A stretch of DNA of 64,000 nucleotides from Gilliamella sp. ESL0441 (GTDB taxonomy: Bacteria > Pseudomonadota > Gammaproteobacteria > Enterobacterales > Orbaceae), in contig NZ_CP048264.1 of NCBI RefSeq assembly GCF_019469185.1, forward strand, positions 1,240,001 to 1,304,000. The letters are read 5' to 3'. Below, piece by piece: positions 41,142-50,451 of the stretch. Within the stretch, counting starts at the first letter, position 1. Every line of letters begins with the position of its first letter. The translations under genes were made by a program, and so were the position numbers. The notes beneath the pieces are model-generated. The model did no database searches, was not told the DNA's origin, and saw only the letters and a program-made list of their open reading frames with translations.

Positions 41142-41965
41142 TAAATAGATTTATGAAGATTCTATGTAGTTTATCAATAGAATTATGCTACTAATTTAAA
41201 AATTTCTGGCGTTTTAAACCAATCCAGGCTAGAACAATATTCACGAACTTTCATAGGACAAAAATATAAATAGATTCACTAATGTTATTGGTACTAAAAA
41301 TATAATTGGTAAAATTAAAATGATGCAATCATGTTTTTATGAATTAATTAACCTTAATTAAGGTTAAAATATAAAATGTGAAATAAATGAATATCAGAAT
41401 ATCAAAGAGTTTTTACATCTCGATAAATTCCTCCTATGCTCAATTGCTCAATGACTAAGATGCTTACTTGATTGAATTGCTTTAAATTTAAAGTTTTACT
41501 AAAAATATCCTTTATTTCCTATAAATCAAAATAAATAAACTATCTAATCATCTTCCTTCATTTGACTATTTTATATAAAGAACGATAATAATTACGTAGA
41601 AATACTATCAAAAATAGGATTCAGGTTATTCCAATAATATTTTTATGGGTTATTTAGGAATCGTTTTAGTTCTATGTGGGTATGGATAAAAGTTTTTAAT
41701 AAATTTGTGGAAAATCTGATCAAAAACACTGTATTTAAAATATTTTTACAGCATTAACAGTTGTATCGGGATGGTAAACATAAGGTTTAATGTTTATAAT
41801 TTAATTATATTTAAACCTACTCTTTTATGGGTATACAGTAAGTTATCAACAAGTTATCGGCAATTTAGACTAATAAATAAAAAAAAATTTAAAAACTTTT
41901 TTTTAAAAAACTCATGGTTGCCCTTCTCTGTCTAAAATAAATAAGGTAAATAATCATATAGTTAA

Positions 41966-41993
41966 AGTTTGAATAATGTATATTATGTTAAAT
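41966..41993 (+). other. Second dif-like site, inverted relative to dif
   Basis: Central TGTATA and the XerD arm TTATGTTAAAT are perfect, while the XerC arm AGTTTGAATAA matches dif at 7 of 11. A 27-base block (41973-41999) is a perfect inverted repeat of 41108-41134 and extends 6 bases beyond the dif core. A weak XerC arm is typical of attachment sites of mobile elements that use XerCD. Confidence 0.8.
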
Positions 41994-42381
41994 AGAATTG
42001 ATTATTACGAACTGAAATTTTAATTTTTTTATCTTCTTTCTCTTTTAAAAAATTTGGCAGACAACTTGATAGATTTGATCTATTAACTTGTCATATAAAT
42101 TTATAAAAACTTTTTCAAATAATGGTTATACCTCTTAGAGCGATAGCTAATTCAGTGATATTAACTTGATAACCTTTAGTATATAATTAGTTTTGCCTAT
42201 GAATGCTTTTCTTTGTTAAGCTTGCTTTAAAAGTTTCAATACATACCTTTTTTAAAATTTATAATAAATAAACATTTTGTTGATTAATATTTTAAACAAT
42301 CTGAATGGGCCAATTGTTGTTTTCTAAGAAAATTATGTTACTCTTGGCTAGAACTGAACTTGGAATAATGATTAATTTATT

Positions 42382-43095
42382 ATGCAAACTATCAATAAGA
42401 ATTTACGATCAAAAAGTTATTCAGTTCCTTGCGAATTATGCAGTATTGGTTCGTTATGTTTACCGATGTTGTTGAATAATACTCTTCATACAGTTTTAGA
42501 ACGTAAAAAAACTTATGCCAAAGATGAGCTTATCGTATCCAAGAATACTGACTTTTCTAAATTTTATATTATCCATTCTGGTGCCGTAAAAACATATGTT
42601 ACAACATCAGATAATAAAGAACAGATAAATGGTTTTTACTTACCCGGTGATATTGTTGGTTTAGATTCTATTTCGACTAAGATGTATAACAATAATATCA
42701 AAGCGCTGACTAATACTTTAGTTTGTGAATTACACTATGATGAACTCATGTCTTTAGTTGAAACCAATACATGTGTAAGAAATATGGTATTCAAGCTGTT
42801 AAGTAATGATATCTATAATTATCAAAAATTGATTTTATGTTATTCACAGAAAAAAGCGGATGAACGATTGGCTTACTTTATTTATTCTCTTTATCGACGA
42901 TATGAAAATCGCGGCCACACCTCACTAAATATAAAATTATCAATGAGTAGAAGTGATATTGCTAATTATTTAGGCTTAACAATTGAAACGGTAAGTCGAA
43001 TATTATCTAAATTGCAAGAACAAGAAATCTTACAAGTTAAAGGGAGATATATTCATATTAAAAATTTAAATGCGTTAATTAGTTTAGGTAACTGA
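42382..43095 (+). CDS. fnr: Fumarate/nitrate reduction regulator FNR
   Basis: 237 residues. Cysteines C17, C20, C26 (CELCSIGSLC, the CX2CX5C spacing of FNR) and C115 fit the four ligands of the oxygen-sensing [4Fe-4S] cluster. A cyclic-nucleotide-type beta barrel follows, then the dimer helix and the helix-turn-helix SRSDIANYLGLTIETVSRIL, whose ExxSR is the DNA-recognition signature of FNR (TTGAT half-sites). A global switch to anaerobic metabolism, relevant to the fumarate module at 54-59 kb. About 13 residues shorter than E. coli FNR (250). Confidence 0.93.
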   Translation: MQTINKNLRSKSYSVPCELCSIGSLCLPMLLNNTLHTVLERKKTYAKDELIVSKNTDFSKFYIIHSGAVKTYVTTSDNKEQINGFYLPGDIVGLDSISTKMYNNNIKALTNTLVCELHYDELMSLVETNTCVRNMVFKLLSNDIYNYQKLILCYSQKKADERLAYFIYSLYRRYENRGHTSLNIKLSMSRSDIANYLGLTIETVSRILSKLQEQEILQVKGRYIHIKNLNALISLGN

Positions 43096-43160
43096 TTATT
43101 TCATGCTAGAATAGCAAAAATTTTAATATGCGGTTTTAAAAATTGTAAGGTTTATAGAAT

Positions 43161-44183
43161 ATGATGACTTTAAAGAAAACACTTATTGCTGCTATTATTG
43201 GAATGGTTCCAGTGTATTCCTTTGCAGCTCAGCAGTTAACAGAAGATCAGGCTAATAGTTTGCAATCTTTTAAACAAATTTCCGTCCGTGGTGCTTTTTA
43301 TACTGATAGTGATTATTTGACAGCTATGTCTAAAGCCGCCGACAAAGAAGGGGCAGCATCTTTCTATATTACAACGACCAACATAAGTCCTTCCAATGAT
43401 ACCCTGCGCATTGTTTATGCTAATTTATATAAATCTAATGCACCTAAAGCCGAAGAAAAAACTGAAAGTTTACGTCGCTTTGAAGGAATTTATGAATATC
43501 CTAAATCAAAAGCCATCCGACTTGAGCCCTATGACATAGTTCGAATTAGAGGTTATTTTCCTAGTGAACATGATATCAATCAAGCAATAGCCAAAGAAGC
43601 TTCCAACAAAGGAGCTTATGCTTATTTTATTGATAATCGTTCGGAATTAGGAAGTAATTTACAAGTTGTTGCCTATTTATTCAAAAAAGATGCACCAGAG
43701 CGTAAACTACAACCCGAAAATGCGATTCCTTATGATTCTGAAGCAGGACAATTAGCATTAGCTCAAGGTGGTGAAGCGGCAATGCAAGTTGAAAAACCAG
43801 GATATTATTCACCCTCAGCATTTAACGAAAAATTCTATGCAGAAAAGTTTAATAACAAAGTCAAAGTCGTTGACAACAATGTTTCTTCTAAAAATACTAC
43901 AACTACATCTGTTGAAAAGGTAGCGGAACCTCAGCGCGTTAATCGTTACACTGTCACGCTTTCTGATGGTCGAAAAATTCAGGAATTAAATGATGCAACC
44001 GCAGCAAAAATGGTACCATTCAACACAATTAAATTCCGAGGATACTACGTTACAGATCAAGAAATTTCATATCAAGCAGGTAAACGAGCTCTTGATGGAG
44101 GAGCTAAGTATTATCATATTGCTAGAATAGCTCAAGATACAAACGGTCCTAACATCACCGTTTTTGTTGATTTATATCGTTAA
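43161..44183 (+). CDS. ydgH: YdgH-like periplasmic protein with three DUF1471 domains
   Basis: 340 residues. Signal peptide MKKTL-type ending in VYSFAA. Three DUF1471/BhsA-type units: about 25-95 (VRGAFYTD, KEGAASFYITTT), about 115-180 (IRGYFPSE, NKGAYAYFID) and about 265-340 (FRGYYVTD, GGAKYYHIAR). E. coli YdgH (314) has the same triple layout. A low-complexity linker of about 70 residues lies before the third unit. Function is poorly known; single-unit relatives are stress and biofilm proteins. Confidence 0.88.
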   Translation: MMTLKKTLIAAIIGMVPVYSFAAQQLTEDQANSLQSFKQISVRGAFYTDSDYLTAMSKAADKEGAASFYITTTNISPSNDTLRIVYANLYKSNAPKAEEKTESLRRFEGIYEYPKSKAIRLEPYDIVRIRGYFPSEHDINQAIAKEASNKGAYAYFIDNRSELGSNLQVVAYLFKKDAPERKLQPENAIPYDSEAGQLALAQGGEAAMQVEKPGYYSPSAFNEKFYAEKFNNKVKVVDNNVSSKNTTTTSVEKVAEPQRVNRYTVTLSDGRKIQELNDATAAKMVPFNTIKFRGYYVTDQEISYQAGKRALDGGAKYYHIARIAQDTNGPNITVFVDLYR

Positions 44184-44191
44184 TGTCTGAC

Positions 44192-44209
44192 AGGGCGCAC
44201 TAGCGCCCT
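44192..44209. terminator. Terminator between convergent ydgH and hrpA
   Basis: AGGGCGC, loop ACTA, GCGCCCT followed by CTTCTATTT on the plus strand. Lies between the two convergent stops and may serve ydgH chiefly. Confidence 0.75.
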
Positions 44210-44247
44210 CTTCTATTTCGCTTGATTTACTTTCACTAAAATTATTT

Positions 44248-47200
44248 TCATAATTCGGATTTTATTGACTCTATCTGTTGCTTAATTCGTTTGGCTGAAA
44301 TTGGATAAGGAGTACCAATTTGCTGTGCGAATAAATTAACTCTCAATTCCTCTATCATCCAACGAATCTCAACAACACGATTTTCTAATTGCTGATTTTT
44401 TGAAAGGCTACTTAAAAAGTGATGATAATAATTCTGAATTTCTTCGATAATATTCATTGATTGTCTATCTTTTGCCGTATTAAGCATTAATTTTTCAATT
44501 CGCTTTTCTATTGCGGATAAATATCGATAAATATCATTCAATTTGTCATAACCTGATTGTGAAACAAATCCCTTATAAACGAGATGATTAAGTTGATTTT
44601 TAATATCTGATAAGGCAAAAGCTAGCGATAAATCGACTCGACCTTTCAACTTTTTATTAATGTTAAAATGAAGCGTAAGGATAGATTCTACTTGTTTAGC
44701 TATCTCAACAACAACTTGGTTAATATGGGCTTTTGTATAATCAAGTAATTGTTGATACTGCTCAGCAGTTTGAATAGGTTTATCATTTTTTTCGATTAAA
44801 TAATCAATTCCACAGGCTATACAATCATCAATAAGGGACAGTACGGTACCAAATGAGTTAAAGTAAAGACCTAACTTAGATTTATTCGGTAATTTTTCAT
44901 GTAAATATTTGATAGGTGAAGGAATATTCAAAATGAGCAAACGCCGTAAACCAAGCTTGGTTAATCGCTGTTGCTCGATTTGGTTATCAACTAACTTAAT
45001 ACTAACTGATTTATGATCGTCTACAATAGCTGGGTAAGCCTTAACTGTGTAATTTTTTTGTTTCTCTTCATAAACAGTTGGAAGCGTACCAAATGTCCAA
45101 TCGGTTAGGTTATTTATCTCAATTGGATTTGCTGATTTTTTAGCAGTTAATGAGGATAACGCTGATTGAATTTTTGCTTTTAATTGCTCTTTTAGAAGAT
45201 CGAGATCTTTACCAAAAGCAATTTCTTTACCTTGATTGTCTGTAATACTAAATGTCATTTTCAGGTGTTCAGGAACTTGATCTAATTGCCAATCTTCAGA
45301 AGTAATTTGGACGCCAGTCATTTTTCGAAATTCATTTTGCATAGATTCAAGTAAAGGGAACTTCATAGATGTAACTCTAGTTAAAAATGCTTCAGCATAA
45401 TTTGGGGCCGGAACTAAACTTCTTCTTAAAGATTTAGGTAATGACTTAATTAATGATATTATCAAATCTTTTCTAAACCCAGGCACTTGCCAATCAAACC
45501 CTTCATTTTTAATTTGATTTAATAAATCAATCGGAATCGTAACGGTGACACCGTCACGCTTATGGCCAATATTAAATTCATAACTTAATGGAAGTTTTAA
45601 ATGATTTTGTGACCAAAAATCAGGGAACTGATTCAAATCAATCAATTGTGCTGATTGGTTGATTAACATCTGTTTTTCAAAATTAAGAAAATCAGGTGAA
45701 GATTTTTGCTTTTGTTTCCACCAATTATCAAAATGCTTAGCTGAGACAACTGATTTATCAACACGCTGCTCATAAAAAGTAAACAATTCATCATCATCAA
45801 TTAAGATATCTTGTCGACGAGATTTGTGTTCAAGGTCTTCCACTTCATTAATTAATTTTTGGTTTTGCTTATAGAATTTGTGGTTAGTAATCCAATCACC
45901 TTCGACCAAAGCATGTCTAATAAATAAGGAGCGCGACAATGTTGGATCAATCCGGCTATAATTGACTATTCGATTTTGGACAATAGGTAATCCAAATAAT
46001 GTGACTTTTTCATTAGCAATCGTTGTCCCTTGCTTTTTAGACCATCTAGGTTCACTGTAACTATATTTAACTAAATGTTTCGCTATTGGTTCAATCCATT
46101 CGACTTCTATTTTAGCAACTGTTCTACCCCATAATCGGGTAGTTTCAACCAGTTCACTTGCAATACACCATTTAGGTTGCGTTTTGAATAATACTGAATT
46201 AGGAAAAATTGCAAATTTGATATTACGAGCACCTAAATACTCATTTTTTTCAATTTCTTTTTGACCAATATGGGAAAGCAGTCCACTCAATAAAGACACA
46301 TGCAACGACCGATAATCTGCGGGTTGACTATTGATTGGAAAAGACAACTGTTTAATGGTTTGACGAATTTGCGTATAAACATCTTGCCATTCTCGAATAC
46401 GGAGATAATTCAAATATTCTTTCTGACATAATTTTCTAAACTGATTACCCGATAACAAATTTTGTTGTTCTTGAATATAATTCCATAAGTTAATAAGTGA
46501 TACAAAATCAGATTCCTTATCCGCAAAACGCTTATGTTTTTCATCAGAAGCTTGTTGTTTGTCAAAAGGTCGTTCCCTTGGATCTTGAATTGATAGCGCA
46601 GCTGTCACTATCATGACTTCTTTTGTACACCCTAATCGCCTTGCTTCAACAAGCATTCTGGCTAATCTAGGATCTATAGGTAATTGTGCTAATATTTTAC
46701 CTATTTCAGTCAAATGATAATGGTGATGTTTGGTAAAAATTGCACCCAGTTCTTCTAATAAACGAATTCCATCACGAATATATTTTGAATCTGGAGCTTC
46801 TACAAAAGGAAAGGCAGCGATATCACCCAAACCTAAAAATGTCATTTGTAATATGACTGAAGCAAGATTTGTACGCAAAATTTCGGGTTCAGTAAACTCA
46901 GGTCTGGATAGAAAATCTTGTTCATCATAAAGGCGTATACAAATACCATCTGAAGTACGTCCACATCGTCCTTTTCGTTGATTAGCTGATGCTTGAGATA
47001 TAGGCTCAATAGGTAAACGTTGAACTTTTGTGCGATAGCTGTAACGACTTATTCTGGCCAATCCAGAATCGATAACATATTTAATACCAGGAACTGTCAA
47101 AGAAGTTTCCGCAACATTGGTGGCAAGAACAATTCGTCTTTTTGAGTGTGGCTGAAATATACGATTCTGCTCAGAAGCCGATAACCTAGCGAATAAAGGT

Positions 47201-48129
47201 AAAATATCTGTATGGCGCAATTCAAGCTTATTGAGCGTATCAGCTAAATCTCGAATTTCTCGTTCACCCGTTAAAAATATTAAAATATCGCCTGCACTTT
47301 CTTTTGATAATTCATCAATTGCATCAATAATAGGTTGAAAATCACTATTTTTATTAGCCTCTTTATCATCCTCATTATCATAAATTGGAGGACGATATCT
47401 CACTTCCACTGGATAAGTTCTTCCAGATACTTCAATTATTGGAGCCTGATTAAAATGTTCAGAAAAACGTTCAACATCTATAGTTGCAGAAGTGATAATT
47501 ACTTTCAAATCAGGACGTTTAGGTAATAATTGTTTCAAATAACCAAGAATAAAATCGATGTTTAAACTACGTTCATGAGCCTCATCAATAATGATAGTAT
47601 CGTATTGCAATAAAAGTTTGTCTTTTTGAATTTCAGCTAACAAAATACCATCAGTCATCAATTTGATTAATGTAGTATCACTAACCTGATCCGAAAATCT
47701 GACTTTATAACCAACTAACTGCCCTATTTCAGTATTTAACTCTTCAGCAATACGATTGGCAACAGAACGGGCTGCAAGCCGTCTTGGTTGGGTGTGACCA
47801 ATATATCCTTTTATACCGAGACCTAATTCTAAACAAATCTTAGGTATTTGTGTCGTTTTACCGGAACCTGTCTCACCAGCAATAATAACAACTTGATTTT
47901 TTTCTATAGCATTATAAATTTCCTGTTTTTTTTCAGTTACAGGCAAATTTGAAGGAAACACAATCTTCGTTGGTAAAGAAGCCAATCTTGCTTGATAATG
48001 AGAAACAGCATGAGTAATCGCTAAATCGATTTTTGCAGGCTCTTGATCATTCTTAGCCAGTTTTAATATTTTGTGTTTATCCAAGAAAGTCATTGATTTT
48101 AGAAATTTTATTTGCTGTTGAGATAACAT
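44248..48129 (-). CDS. hrpA: ATP-dependent RNA helicase HrpA
   Basis: 1293 residues (E. coli 1300). DEAH-box helicase: Walker A GETGSGKTTQIPKICLELG, DEAHERSLNIDF, SAT motif (IITSATIDVERF), QRKGRCGRTSDG, then HA2 and OB-fold domains and a long HrpA-specific C-terminal part. Involved in mRNA processing and rescue of stalled ribosomes. Stands alone, divergent from hslJ. Confidence 0.97.
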   Translation of the reverse strand: MLSQQQIKFLKSMTFLDKHKILKLAKNDQEPAKIDLAITHAVSHYQARLASLPTKIVFPSNLPVTEKKQEIYNAIEKNQVVIIAGETGSGKTTQIPKICLELGLGIKGYIGHTQPRRLAARSVANRIAEELNTEIGQLVGYKVRFSDQVSDTTLIKLMTDGILLAEIQKDKLLLQYDTIIIDEAHERSLNIDFILGYLKQLLPKRPDLKVIITSATIDVERFSEHFNQAPIIEVSGRTYPVEVRYRPPIYDNEDDKEANKNSDFQPIIDAIDELSKESAGDILIFLTGEREIRDLADTLNKLELRHTDILPLFARLSASEQNRIFQPHSKRRIVLATNVAETSLTVPGIKYVIDSGLARISRYSYRTKVQRLPIEPISQASANQRKGRCGRTSDGICIRLYDEQDFLSRPEFTEPEILRTNLASVILQMTFLGLGDIAAFPFVEAPDSKYIRDGIRLLEELGAIFTKHHHYHLTEIGKILAQLPIDPRLARMLVEARRLGCTKEVMIVTAALSIQDPRERPFDKQQASDEKHKRFADKESDFVSLINLWNYIQEQQNLLSGNQFRKLCQKEYLNYLRIREWQDVYTQIRQTIKQLSFPINSQPADYRSLHVSLLSGLLSHIGQKEIEKNEYLGARNIKFAIFPNSVLFKTQPKWCIASELVETTRLWGRTVAKIEVEWIEPIAKHLVKYSYSEPRWSKKQGTTIANEKVTLFGLPIVQNRIVNYSRIDPTLSRSLFIRHALVEGDWITNHKFYKQNQKLINEVEDLEHKSRRQDILIDDDELFTFYEQRVDKSVVSAKHFDNWWKQKQKSSPDFLNFEKQMLINQSAQLIDLNQFPDFWSQNHLKLPLSYEFNIGHKRDGVTVTIPIDLLNQIKNEGFDWQVPGFRKDLIISLIKSLPKSLRRSLVPAPNYAEAFLTRVTSMKFPLLESMQNEFRKMTGVQITSEDWQLDQVPEHLKMTFSITDNQGKEIAFGKDLDLLKEQLKAKIQSALSSLTAKKSANPIEINNLTDWTFGTLPTVYEEKQKNYTVKAYPAIVDDHKSVSIKLVDNQIEQQRLTKLGLRRLLILNIPSPIKYLHEKLPNKSKLGLYFNSFGTVLSLIDDCIACGIDYLIEKNDKPIQTAEQYQQLLDYTKAHINQVVVEIAKQVESILTLHFNINKKLKGRVDLSLAFALSDIKNQLNHLVYKGFVSQSGYDKLNDIYRYLSAIEKRIEKLMLNTAKDRQSMNIIEEIQNYYHHFLSSLSKNQQLENRVVEIRWMIEELRVNLFAQQIGTPYPISAKRIKQQIESIKSEL

Positions 48130-48202
48130 AAATAGTAAAATATAAGTAATTATTTTTAATTAAATCTATTATAACAAATTTAAACTGTCATTAGGAGTTA
48201 AG

Positions 48203-48622
48203 ATGAAAAAGACATTACTATTAACAACATTATTTGCAGGAGCATTAGTTGTGACTGGATGTGGAGAATCTAATAAAGTTAAAGCTGAAGATTTAATGCA
48301 TCATCGTTTTTTATTGGTAAAAGCAAATGGGCAAGATGTTTCTGAAGATAAGGCAGCCGAACTTGAATTTGGCGAAAACATGAATGTAACGGGTAAAATG
48401 TGTAATCGTTTTGTTGCTAAAGTTAATTTAGAAAATGAAACAATCAAAGGAGCCGGTGTTGGTATGACAAGAATGCTTTGTAATGACGAACAATTAGATA
48501 AGTTAGATGGCATTATTTCCCAACTAATTACTGAAGGTGCTAAAGTAACTTTAGACAAAGATCAATTGACCTTAAAAAATGAAAGTAATGAACTCATTTA
48601 TCAACTTAAAGATCTAATGTAA
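48203..48622 (+). CDS. hslJ: META-domain lipoprotein HslJ
   Basis: 139 residues (E. coli 140). MKKTLLLTTLFAGALVVTGC is a lipoprotein signal with lipobox VTGC. The META domain follows: HHRFLLVKANGQDV, ELEFGENMNVTGKMCNRFVA and GVGMTRMLCNDEQL. Outer-membrane or periplasmic lipoprotein linked to heat-shock and novobiocin tolerance in E. coli. TTAGGAG ribosome site. Confidence 0.92.
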   Translation: MKKTLLLTTLFAGALVVTGCGESNKVKAEDLMHHRFLLVKANGQDVSEDKAAELEFGENMNVTGKMCNRFVAKVNLENETIKGAGVGMTRMLCNDEQLDKLDGIISQLITEGAKVTLDKDQLTLKNESNELIYQLKDLM

Positions 48623-48743
48623 TATACATTAATATGATTCTTCTTTTTTCGTCAAATATTATCTAGTTTTTTGATAAAAAACTTTATTTAAAGTGTGGTT
48701 AAGACTATAATAAACACAGATTTTTAAGGATATATATTTTTTG

Positions 48744-48860
48744 ATGAAAATATTTAATTTTTCAAATATTGCAGTTAATACAAGTAACTTTTCAGGTTAC
48801 TTTTACCTTTTTATATACCAATGCATGGGCATTGGTTTTTTTTTGTATGAACAGAATTGA
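48744..48860 (+). CDS. Possible small ORF spanning two hairpins upstream of pykF
   Basis: A 38-codon frame (ATG 48744, stop 48858-48860) rich in Phe and Tyr (SGYFYLFIYQCMGIGFFLYE) runs through the hairpins at 48782-48804 and 48817-48844. AAGGA lies 13 bases upstream, further than ideal. It could be a leader peptide for pykF or just an open frame in the hslJ 3' region. Weak. Confidence 0.2.
   Translation: MKIFNFSNIAVNTSNFSGYFYLFIYQCMGIGFFLYEQN
48817..48844 (+). terminator. Strong terminator between hslJ and pykF
   Basis: ACCAATGC, loop ATGG, GCATTGGT and nine Ts. A weaker hairpin AAGTAAC/GTTACTT lies at 48782-48802. Either the hslJ terminator or an attenuator in a pykF leader. Confidence 0.85.
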
Positions 48861-48913
48861 AAATAGTTTATTTAAAATTTGAACTTTAACCTTAACAACT
48901 AGTAGATAATATT

Positions 48914-50326
48914 ATGAAAAAGACAAAAATCGTTTGTACTATTGGACCAAAATCAGAATCAAAAGAGATGCTAGCTAAATTATTAAATGCTGGCATGAAC
49001 GTTATGCGTTTAAACTTTTCTCATGGTGATTATGAGGAGCATGGAAATCGAATTAAAAACCTCCGAGAAGTCATGCAAGAAACGGGTTTAAAAGCGGCTA
49101 TTATGCTTGATACAAAAGGTCCTGAAATTCGTACAATAAAATTGGAAGGTGGGAATGACGTTTCACTAGTTGCAGGTCAAACATTCACATTCACAACTGA
49201 CGAAACTGTCGTTGGGAATTCTGAGCGTGTTGCTGTAACTTATAAAGGTTTTGCTCAAGATCTTAAACCAGGTAATCGTGTTCTTGTCGATGATGGTTTG
49301 ATTGCAATGGACGTGAAGGAAGTTAAAGGAAACGAAGTTATTTGTACTGTTTTAAATAACGGTGATTTGGGTGAAAATAAAGGTATCAATTTACCAGGTG
49401 TTTCAATTAAATTACCCGCACTTGCAGAAAAAGATAAAAATGACCTTATTTTTGGTTGTGAACAAGGTGTAGATTTTATCGCTGCATCTTTTATTCGTAA
49501 ACGTTCTGATGTTGAAGATATCCGTGCACACTTAAAATCACATGGTGGAGAAGAAATTAAAATTATCTCTAAAATTGAAAACCAAGAAGGGTTAGATAAT
49601 TTTGATGAAATCTTAGAAGCATCTGACGGTATCATGGTTGCTCGTGGTGATTTAGGGGTTGAAATTGCGGTTGAAGAAGTTATTTTTGCTCAAAAAATGA
49701 TGATTCAAAAATGTAATAAAGCATCTAAACCAGTTATTACTGCAACTCAAATGCTTGATTCCATGATTAAAAATCCACGCCCTACTCGAGCAGAAGCAGG
49801 AGACGTGGCAAATGCAATCATCGACGGTACTGATGCTGTCATGCTTTCTGGTGAAAGTGCGAAAGGAAAATATCCTTTAGAAACCGTAAATGTTATGGCG
49901 ACTATCTGTAAACGTACTGACATTACTATTCCTGCTTCTTTAGAGCTTACCGCTAAAGAAGAAAAATTACGTATTACTGCGGCTGTTTGTTGTGGTGCGG
50001 TAGAAATTGCGGAACGTCTAAGTGCACCTTTAATTGTTGTTGCAACTCGTAGCGGTAAATCTGCTCGTGAAGTCCGTCATTATTTCCCTAAAGCGCGTAT
50101 TTTAGCCTTATCATCAAGTCAAAAAACGGTTAATCAATTAGCCCTAACAAAAGGTGTTGAGCCAATTTTAATCGATGCAATTAATTCAACAGATGATTTC
50201 TACCGTTTAGGTAAAGAGTTAGCTGTAAAAATTTGTGGTTTACAACAAGGTGATACTATTGTCATGGTTTCAGGTGCTTTAGTACCAAGTGGCACAACGA
50301 ATACCACTTCAGTTCACCGTATTTAA
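48914..50326 (+). CDS. pykF: Pyruvate kinase I
   Basis: 470 residues, exactly E. coli Pyk[37 protein letters not shown], the active-site stretch [15 protein letters not shown] with the catalytic Lys, and [11 protein letters not shown] for Mg2+ binding. Converts phosphoenolpyruvate and ADP to pyruvate and ATP; the fructose-1,6-bisphosphate-activated form fits this type. A clean terminator follows. Confidence 0.97.
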   Translation: MKKTKIVCTIGPKSESKEMLAKLLNAGMNVMRLNFSHGDYEEHGNRIKNLREVMQETGLKAAIMLDTKGPEIRTIKLEGGNDVSLVAGQTFTFTTDETVVGNSERVAVTYKGFAQDLKPGNRVLVDDGLIAMDVKEVKGNEVICTVLNNGDLGENKGINLPGVSIKLPALAEKDKNDLIFGCEQGVDFIAASFIRKRSDVEDIRAHLKSHGGEEIKIISKIENQEGLDNFDEILEASDGIMVARGDLGVEIAVEEVIFAQKMMIQKCNKASKPVITATQMLDSMIKNPRPTRAEAGDVANAIIDGTDAVMLSGESAKGKYPLETVNVMATICKRTDITIPASLELTAKEEKLRITAAVCCGAVEIAERLSAPLIVVATRSGKSAREVRHYFPKARILALSSSQKTVNQLALTKGVEPILIDAINSTDDFYRLGKELAVKICGLQQGDTIVMVSGALVPSGTTNTTSVHRI

Positions 50327-50370
50327 GTAAAGTTGCTTTCCAGCAAAAATTATTTATTATATTTAGATTA

Positions 50371-50399
50371 AAAGCTAGCTATATGCTAGCTTTTTTTTT
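50371..50399 (+). terminator. Terminator after pykF
   Basis: AAAGCTAGC, loop TATAT, GCTAGCTTT, then a run of Ts; 45 bases after the pykF stop. Confidence 0.9.
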
Positions 50400-50451
50400 A
50401 AGTTAAGTTATCCTGTATTAAATTTCATTATTGTATTTTAAGAGATAAAGA

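Larger units (their letters stand above)
40895..42381. other. 1.5 kb gene-free terminus region
   Basis: Very AT-rich. Contains dif (41114-41141), a second dif-like site in opposite orientation (41966-41993), and between them a poly-A/T tract (about 41880-41911) with a few sequences resembling DnaA boxes (TTATCAACA near 41845, TGTGGAAAA near 41708). A minus-strand frame at about 41195-41270 (MKVREYCSSLDWFKTPEIFK) could be a coding relic. I see no intact gene. It also holds the fnr promoter, which I cannot place precisely. Confidence 0.6.

Noticed and set aside
41195..41270. Minus-strand peptide MKVREYCSSLDWFKTPEIFK as a transposase or phage relic
   Set aside because: Only about 26 codons, no recognisable family and no ribosome site; kept as a note in the terminus region only.
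41640..41915. Interpretation as the chromosomal origin oriC
   Set aside because: A near-perfect dif site lies 0.5 kb away, which marks the terminus; there is no dnaA, gidA/mnmG or mioC nearby.
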